A stretch of DNA of 64,000 nt, from NCBI RefSeq assembly GCF_900176465.1, contig NZ_FWXR01000015.1, forward strand, positions 1 through 64,000. The letters are read 5' to 3'. Both the position numbers and the translations under genes were made by a program. The notes under the pieces are model-generated. The model did no database searches. It was not told the DNA's origin and worked only from the letters and a program-made list of their open reading frames with translations. The DNA is from Fulvimarina manganoxydans (GTDB taxonomy: Bacteria; Pseudomonadota; Alphaproteobacteria; Rhizobiales; Rhizobiaceae). Below, in pieces: positions 19,701 through 28,700 of the stretch; positions within the stretch are counted from its first letter, which is position 1, and each line of letters starts with the position of its first letter.

Positions 19701-22700
19701 GCCGAAGGTGACGCGGCGCTTCTCGTCGAACAGGGCGATGGCTTCGGGGGTGCGGCGCGCTTGCGTCTCGAAGAGCGCAATCAGCGAGCCCGCCTCGGGG
19801 AGCGGCATGGCCGGCCCCGCCGAGCGCTTCAACAGGGCAGCTTCCTCGGCCTCGTCCAGGAGGCGCAGATCGCCGAGATGCTCGGCCTCCGTCATTTGGC
19901 CCAGGAGCCGTGCGAGCCTTGCGACGAGGGGCTCGATCTCGCCCGCCTCGAAGCGCCCCGCATCATATTGCAGCGCAAGCGAGAGCGCGTCGCCGCGCCC
20001 TTCGGCGAAAAGCGTCAGCGGCGCGCTTGTCTTCTGAAGGCCTTCGATGCGGGTGACGAGGCCGGAGAGGCCGGCACGGCCGGCGCCATGGCCGGCGGCC
20101 ATCGCCTCGCCGAGCGGCGTGTTCTGAACGACGACGAGGGTCTCCGACAGGCGCTCTCCGGGCGCAACGCCGGTGAAGCGCTGGAGATCGGGCAGGCCTA
20201 GATGGCCATGCGCCTCGTTCGACGCCTGACGCTCCTGAAGCGCACGCAGGAACGGCCAGAGTTCGGCCGCCTCGCTCACCTCGGCGCGCATCGGCAGGGC
20301 GTTGAGGAACATGCCGACGATCGCCTCGCCGCCGTCGAGATCATGCGGCCGTCCGGAGACAGTGACATTGGTGAGGACGTCGTCGGTGCCGCAATAGCGT
20401 GACAGGAGGACGGTGAAGGCGCCGAGAACGAGAGTGCCGAGGGTGACGCGCTCGACCCGGGCCTTGGCGGAAAGCCTTTCGAAGACGGATCGGCCCAGAA
20501 GCGTTTCCGCCCGCGCGATAGCGCCGGTTTCGGCGTCCGCGCCCTTGCCGAGGGGGATGTCGGTCGGGGCATCGAACCCGGCCAGCTCGCCCGCCCAATG
20601 GGCTCGAGCCGCCTCGATGTCGAAATCCCGCAGCCAGGCGACATAGCGCTCGAAGCCGGGCGCCGGGGCCAAGTCCGGTTTGCGGCCTGTCAGCCGCGCG
20701 GCATAGGCGGCGAGGAGGTCGTCATAGAGAAGCGGCATGCTCCAGCCATCGACGACGGCGTGATGCTTCAGCCAGAAAAGCGTGTAACCCGCGCGCCGTC
20801 GAACCAGCGTCAGGCGCATCAGGGGCGCTCGGGCAAGATCGAGCGGCGTTTTCAGATCGCTCGCCGCGATCCGATCGAGAGCCGCTGCCTCGTCCGCTTC
20901 GCCCGTAATGTCGGTGTCTTGCCAAGCGAGATCGGCGCCGCGATGGACGATCTGAAGCGGGGCCTCCCGGTCCTCCCAGCGAAAGCTCGTGCGCAGCACC
21001 GGACGGCGCGTCACGAGATCGCCGATCGCGCCCTTCAGCGCGTGGACGTCGAGATCGGAGGTGAAGTCGATCCGCGTCTGAATGAGGAAGCTGCCGCTTT
21101 CGGGGGCGAGCAGCGAATGGAAGAGCATACCCGCCTGGCCGAACGTGGCATCGAGCACGGTCTCGATGTCGCCCGCCTCGGCTTCGAGCCGCTCGAGTTC
21201 GGCGCTCGTCACGCTGGCGAGCGGCACATGGTCGAGGGTGAGCGCTTCGCCCGGCGCCCGGGCCCGTCCGGCCTCGAGGGCGGCCAGAAGCGGCGACGTC
21301 GCGGTCTCGGCGTTCTTGGCAAGGCTTGCGAGCGCCGACAGGGTCTGGGCCCGAAAGACGTCGCGCACCTCGAAGGCGATGCCGGCGCGCCGGGCTTTGG
21401 AGGCAAGCTGGAGGCTGAGGATCGAGTCGCCGCCGAGCTCGAAGAAATTATCGCCCCGACCGACCCTCTCCAGGGACAGGAGGTTGGCCCAGAGATCGGC
21501 CAGCGCCTGTTCCGTCGGGGTCTGCGGGGCTTCATAGGGGCGTTCGCCGAGGCTCGCCACCGGGACCTCGGGCAAAGCGCGGCGATCGATCTTGCCGTTC
21601 GGCAGAAGCGGCAGCGCATCGAGAACGAGGATGGCGGCCGGGACCATGTGTTCGGGGAGGCTCGCGGCGAGATGCGCCCGGAGCGCGGCCGAGAGCGCAT
21701 CCTTGCCCGTTTGCTCATTGCCGACGGCATAGGCGACGAGAAGCCGGCGGCCATCGGCCGTCTTCTGGAGCGTGACGAGAGCCGCCTCAACGCCCGGCAC
21801 GGCGAGCATCGCGCTCTCGACCTCGGCGGGCTCGATGCGGAAGCCGCGGATCTTGATCTGGGCGTCGCGCCGCCCGAGGAATTCGAACCGTCCGTCGGGG
21901 GTCACGCGGCCATAGTCGCCGGTCAGATAGACGCGCCCGAGGCCTTGACGCGTGACGAAGGCGGCTTTGGTGCGGGCTTCGTCGCCGAGATAGCCGATGG
22001 CGACACCCGGCCCGCCAATGGCGATCTCGCCGGCAATGCCGTGAGCGGCCGGCGCCCCGAAGAGATCGAGCACATGGATGGCGACATTGGGCAGGGGTTC
22101 GCCGAGATCGGGCGCCAGGTCGGCGATATCCGCCATCGCCGCGCTGTCGCTGACATAGGCGGTGGCGGTGATCGAGGCCTCGGTCGGGCCGTAGGAGGAG
22201 AGGAAGGTGACGGGCCTGTCGCAGAGCGCCGACCAGCGCCGCATGGTGCGCGGCGACAGCGCCTCGCCGCCGGTGAGGAAGATGCGGATGGAGGGCGCCA
22301 TCCGCAGGCCCTCCTCGCTCATGGTGTCGACCCAGCGCCGCCAGAGAGCCGCCGGCAGGTCGAGCATGGTGAGGCCGTGGCGGTTTGCCAGATCCATGAA
22401 GTCCTTGGCGCCGAGCCGGCCGGGCTGATGATGAAGCACGGCCGTTCCGCCGGCCAGCATCGGCACGAAGAGCTGCAGCGCCGAGGCGTCGAAATTGAGC
22501 GGCGCGAATTGAAGAAGGCTGTCATCCGGCCGGGCGCCGAGGCGCCGCCCCATGCCGAGGGCCATATTGGCGACGCCGCGATGGGGCACGACGACGCCCT
22601 TGGGCGTGCCCGTCGTGCCGGAGGTGAAGATCACATAGATCGGCGCGCCGGGATCATTAGCCGGCTTCAACGGCTGTGATGCGGCTGGAACCGGGTCGCC

Positions 22701-25700
22701 GAGGAGGCGAATGGGGATGCGCGTTTCGCCGAAGAGCGGCTGAAGCGCGGGTTCCGTGATGAGGAGCTTGGCCTGAGAGGCTTCGAGCAGCGCGCGCTGG
22801 CGCTCGGCTGGGGCGGCGGGATCGAAGGGCACATAGGCCGCGCCCGCTTTCATCACCCCATAGAGCGCGGCGATAAGGTCCGGCGAGCGCTCGGCGCAAA
22901 TCGCGACACGGTCGCCCTCGCCAATCCCCTGGCCTTGCAGCCATAAAGCCAGGGCCTCGGCGCGGGCGCCGAGTTCCGCCCAGGTGAGTTCGGTGATCTC
23001 TCCACCCTCGGCCTCGAAGCGGACCGCGATCCCCTCCGGCCTCTTCGTCACCCAGTCGTCCATCACGGCATCGACCCGGCGATCGGCGATCTCGGGGATA
23101 TCATCCATGGGAAGATGTGCGGCATCGCTCGCGGCGCCGATGGCGGCGAGCGGCGCTTGCGGATCGGCGAGCGCTTCGTCGAGAAGCTTGCGGAAGCCAT
23201 CGGCGATCCGCGCCGCCGTCTCCGGCTCGAACAGCTCGGTGCGATATTCCAGCATCGCCTCGATACCGGACGGCGTCTCGGTCATGTCGAGGACGAGGTC
23301 GAATTGGGTCGCGCCCTTGTCGAGCCGCTCGCTTCGAATGGTCAGGCCATCGGCCTCATGGACGGGAGCGGGCGTGTTCTGCCAGACGAAGAGGGCCTGG
23401 AAGATCGGGCTATAGGCGCCGGACCGGTCGGTGACGATGTCCTCGACGATCGCCTCGAAGGGGAGCGCCGAATGGGCAATGGCCTCGATCAGCTCCTCGC
23501 CCGATCGCCGGCAGAGCGCGCCGAAATCGGCGATCTCCGAGACGTCGAAGCGCAGAGCGAGCGTATCGGCGAAGAAGCCGACGATATCCTCGGCCCCCGG
23601 CAGGGTGCGGCCCGCCGTCACCGTGCCGATGGCGAAAGCACCCTGGCCGGAGAGACGCGCAAGGAGGAGCCCATAGGCCGAGAAAAGCACCGCGAAGGGC
23701 GTCACCCCGAGGCTGCGAGCGACCGCATGAAGGCGGCCCGTCTGGCTTTGCGAAAGCGCGAAACGATGGACCCGGCCGCGCCCGTCTGGCGTGTCCGAGC
23801 GCGGGCGGTCGATGGGCAGTTCGAGGAGTTCGGGAAGATCGGCGAGCTTGGCGCGCCAAAAGGCCTGGAGCGGGGCCTCGTCCAGCTCTCTGCGCGCCGC
23901 CGCGATGACGGACGCATAATCCACATAGCCGCAATCGAGAGGGGCAAGGCCGCAAAGCGGTCCGGCCTTTGCGCCCGCCCCATAGGCCGCCGCGAAATCG
24001 CGGGCGATGATCGCCATCGACCAGCCATCCGTGATCGCGTGATGGGCGGTCAGAAGAAGGACGTGCCGCGTCGGTGCGATGCGGAAGAGCGTTGCGCGCA
24101 GGAGCGGGCCGCCATGGATCGCGAAGGGTTTCAGGGCGGCGGGAAGGGCTGCGGCGAGCGCGGCTTCGGGGTTCGGATCGCTCGACAGATCGACGACATG
24201 GAGGGGCGGTTCGCTCGGCGCGTCGATGGTGACGAAGGGCTCGCCGTCCTCATCCACGAAACGGGTGCGCAGGCTTTCATGGCGTGCAACGAGCGCCGAA
24301 AGGGCGGCGCGCAGGCGTTGCTCGTCGAGCCGGCCTTCGAGATCGATCCGCGAGGGGAGGATATAGGCGCTCCCCGTCGCGTCGAGCTGATCGAGGAACC
24401 AGAGCCGCCGCTGGCCGGGACCGAGCGGCAGAAGTTGGCTGCGATCGACGCGCGGGATCGCGATCGGGGCAGGGTGCTTGACGGAGGGCGCCGCGCCGCG
24501 CCCGTCGATCAGCCGGGCGAGATCGCCGAGGCGGGTGGCGCGCAAGAGATCGCGGGGCGAAAGGCCGACGGTCCGCTCGCCGAGCCGCGTCAGCACGCGC
24601 ATGGCAAGAAGCGAGTCGCCGCCGACGGCGAAGAAGTCGGCGCCGGCCGAAAGGTTAGCCGGCGCAAGGCCCAGAACCTCGCCCCAGATCTCGGCGATGA
24701 GGCTTTCGGTATCCGTCAAGCGCGCCGCGGCCGGTTCAGGGCTCGGCTCAGGACTTGTTCTCGGCGCATCGCTGGCTGCTGCGGCAAGCTCCGCCGGCCA
24801 GTCGATGGCGGGCAGAGCGCGCCGGTCGACCTTGCCATTCACGCTGAGCGGCAGATGCGCAACGGCGATGAAGGCCTGAGGCACCATGTAATCGGGAAGT
24901 TTTTGAAGAAGGTGCGCGCGCAAGGCCGCCCGGTCGATCGACGCGCCGGGCTTGGCGACGACATAGGCCGCGAGGCGCAGAGTGCCCGAGACCTCCTCGG
25001 CGATCACGGCGGCTTGCGCGATCGGCGCGAGCGACTCCAAAGCCTTCTCGATCTCGCCGGTCTCGATGCGGAAGCTGCGCAGCTTGATCTGGTCGTCGGC
25101 TCGTCCGCGATAGTCGAGGAGGCCGTCGGGGCGCCAGCGCACGAGATCGCCCGTCCGGTAGAAGCGGCCCGCCTCGTGAGGGATTTCGACGAACGCCGTC
25201 TCGGTCAGATCGGGCCGGCCGAGATAGCCGCGCGCAACGCCCGCTCCGCCGATGAACAGCGTGCCCACCGCGCCCGGCGGGACGGGGTTCAGCGCGTCGT
25301 CGAGAACGAGGGCGCGGGTGTTGGCGACCGGCGTTCCGATCGGGACCGGACCCTCGCCAAGCTTGTCGAGCCTGTCGAGCCGGGCGGCGGTCGAGACGAT
25401 GGTCGTCTCGGTCGGGCCATAGGTGTTCCACAGGCCGATCGTTTTCGGGGCGCGCTCGATCCAGCTTGCGACGGCGCCGGACTTTGCCGCCTCGCCGCCG
25501 AGGATCACATGGCGAAGGCTCCGAGGGACGTAGGAGAGCGCCGCCTCGTCCGCCATCAGCGTGTGCCAGAAGGCGGTGGGAAGATCGAGGATGGTGATCT
25601 TTTTGGCGTCGAGATCGGCGAAGAAGGCGCGCGCATCGACCGGCAGGGCCTCGTCTCGAAGCGTCAAGCCGGCGCCGGAGGTCAGCGCGGTGTAGATCTC

Positions 25701-28700
25701 TTCGAGGCTCGCATCGAAGCCGGGCGAGGCAAATTGCAGGATGCGGTCGGCCGGGCCGACACCGAGTTCGCCGGAAAGCCATGAAACGTAATTGGCGACC
25801 GAGCCATGCTCGATCATGACGCCCTTCGGCTCGCCCGTGGAGCCCGACGTGAAGATCACCGCCATCAGCTGATCTGGCAAGACCGCGATGTCGGGGCCTG
25901 TTTCGGCTTCGTCTCGGCTGGTCGCATCGTCGAGGAAGCAAATCCCGGGACAATCGCCGAGATCGCCCGCCTCGCCGATGACAAGGGCGATGCCCGCCTG
26001 CTCGACGATCCGGCGGCGGCGCTCCGGCGGTTGGCGGCGATCGAGCATGACGAAGGCGCCGCCGGCCTTGGAGACTGCGAGCTGGGCGACGACGAGTTCG
26101 ATCGAGCGGGAGAGGTGAATGCCGACGAGGCCTTCGCGGGAAAGGCCGGCTTCGATGAGGCGATGGGCGAGCGCATTGGCGCGCCGGTCAAGGGCACGAT
26201 AGGTGAGCGTTTCGGCGCCGGCCCGGATGGCGATTGTGTCGGGCTGTTCGGCCGCGATGCGCTCGATCATTCGCGCGGGGGCAGCCGCGGGGGCTTCCGT
26301 TTTCGGGCCTTGGCCGAGATGTTCGAGCCTTTCGCTCATCGCCTCGTCGACAAGTGGAAGTGCGCCGATCGGACCCCGCGCGCCGTTCGCGACCGCCCGC
26401 ACGATGGTTGCATAGGCGTCCAGAAGCCCTTGCGCGCTCGGTGCTTCATAGAGATCGGCGTAGTAATTCAGTTCGAGAAGGAGGCCGCTCTCGATCTCGA
26501 CCGCATTGAGGGTAAGCTCGCCGTCGAGATGGCGTAAGGGGCGCGGGCGCAAAGAGACGGCCAGCCCATCGAAGGGCGCCGAGACATAGGCGGACTGGTA
26601 GTTGAAGACGGTCTGGAGCGGCAGGGTCTTGCCTTGCGCCTTCAGATCCTCCGCGATCCAGGCGAAGGACCAGTCGGCCTGGGCGAGATCGGCGAGCAGG
26701 GCCTTGCGAGCGCGCAGGCAATAGGCTTCGAGGCTTTCCGAGCCGTCGATCGCGGTGAGCGAGAAGATGATGTCCGAGCAATAGCCGACCAGCGGGCCGT
26801 TCATCTCGGTGGTCCGGCCGGCGGTGGGGGTCGCGATCGCCACTTCGCTTTGGCCGGCGAAGCGACCCAGGGCAAGAGCCAGAAGCGCGTGGAGCAGCAT
26901 GAAGGGCGTCAGCCCGAGTGAGCGGGCCGCCTGTCCAAGCGCCTTCGCCTCGCTTTGATCCAGGAGCCGCAAGGCGGCCTCGCCGCGATAGCTCTTGTCC
27001 CCGCCGCGCGGGGTGTCGGTGGCAAGAGCGAGCATAGGCGCACCCTGGCCGAGCCGCTCGCGCCAATAGCCGCGCCGCGCCTCGGCCTCCTCGCTTTGCG
27101 GCAGAGCGAGATGACGGGCGAGCCAGAGGCGATAGGGCGTTGCGGGCGAAAGATTTGCGGGGTGGCCATCGCGCGCGGCATTGGTGAGTTCGGCGAGCTC
27201 CCCCATCAGACAGTTCATCGACAGGCCGTCGACGATGAGGTGATGGGCTTCGAGCGCGAGAAGCCAGCGCGTCTCGCCGCGCTTGACGAGCGTCAGGCGG
27301 ATGAGGCGCCCTTCGGCGAGGTCGAACAGCTCCTCGCCCAGCGTTTCGGCAAAATCCGCCTCCTCGGCCTGAGTCCAGCCTGTGCCGTCCACCAGGCGGA
27401 AGTCGGGCCGGTAACCGTCGAGCGGCCGCACATGCATTTCGCCCGGAACCGGAAAGCAGGCCCTGAGCGCCTCGTGACGGGCGTGAAGCGCGGTGAAAGC
27501 GGCCTCAAGATGGGCGGGATCGAGCGGGCCGTCGAGATCGAGGCAGACCGGAATGTGATAGGCGCGCGAGGCGTCGTCGCTCTTCTGGGCGAGAAGCCAG
27601 ACGAGTTCGGCGGCCGGCCGCATGGGCAGTTTGGCGAGAGCATCGGCCGAGGTCGCGGGAAGGGCCGCGAGCGTCGATCCCGCTACGGCGGCGATGGCGG
27701 GGGGCTCTGCGATCGGGGACGGCGCGGATGCGCCGGGTTTCGGCGGCTTCGGTGTTTCGCCGGACAATTGCTCGATCGCCGCGAGCTGGCTTGCGATCGT
27801 GCGCCGGACGAGATCGATCTGGTCGGAGAAAATCTGGCCGATCTCATCCTCCGCATCGTTCGAAGCGGGAAGGGCGGCGAAGATCCGATCGATATTGGCG
27901 ATAGACGGGTTGGGAGGCGATGGGGTCGAGGGCGACGCGGCGGAGGGCGATGCGGGCGATAAGGCCCGCGCCTCGACCGAGGTGGTCGGGCGCGCTGGCT
28001 CGATCCAATATTCCGTGCGCTCGAAGGGATAGAGCGGCAGGGCCGAGCCCGGCAGGCGTCCTTTCGGCATCACCGCCCGGTCCGGGTCGTGTCCGAGCGC
28101 CGCGAGCCGCGCCAATGCGGCATCAAGAGCCTCCATCTCGTCACCGCGCCCCGTAAGGGTCGCAACAAAGCGCTCCGGCGTCAGGGCGCCGATGGCACGC
28201 CCGAGCGCCGTCAGCGTCATATTGGGCCCGATCTCCAGGATGACGGTCGTCGGGTCTTCGGCAAGCGTCTCGATGGAGCGCAGGAAGTCCACCGTCTCGC
28301 GGCTATGGGTCGTCCAGTGATCGGGCGAAAGAGGCGTGCCGGGCGCGATGACGCGCCCGCCGAGATTGGAGACAAGCGGCAGAGCGAGGGGGCGCATGTC
28401 CGCCGAGCCGCAAAGCGCGGCGAGATCGGGCAGGATCGGGTCGAGACGGGCCGAATGGAAGGCGTGGGAGACGGGGAGCCGCTTGGCCGCGATCTTCTGA
28501 TCGGACGCTTTGCGGAAGAGGCGGTCGATCGCGCCCGCCTCGCCGGAGACGACCAGCGCTTCCTTCGACAGGCGGGCGGCGATGGAAAGCTCGCCGCCGA
28601 TCTCGGCGAGCGCCGGGCCGACGAAGTCTTCCCCTGCCCGCAAGGAAAGCATCGCCCCGCCTTCCGGCAACGAGCCGAAGAGCCGGCCACGCTGGGCGAC

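Noticed and set aside
23115-25784. 889-codon open frame on the plus strand inside the synthase gene
   Set aside because: It runs antisense to modules 1-2, is rich in Arg/Asp/Gly, has no motif, and arises from the GC-rich third codon positions of the real gene. The same holds for the long plus-strand frames at 14997-16964 and 20598-22679.
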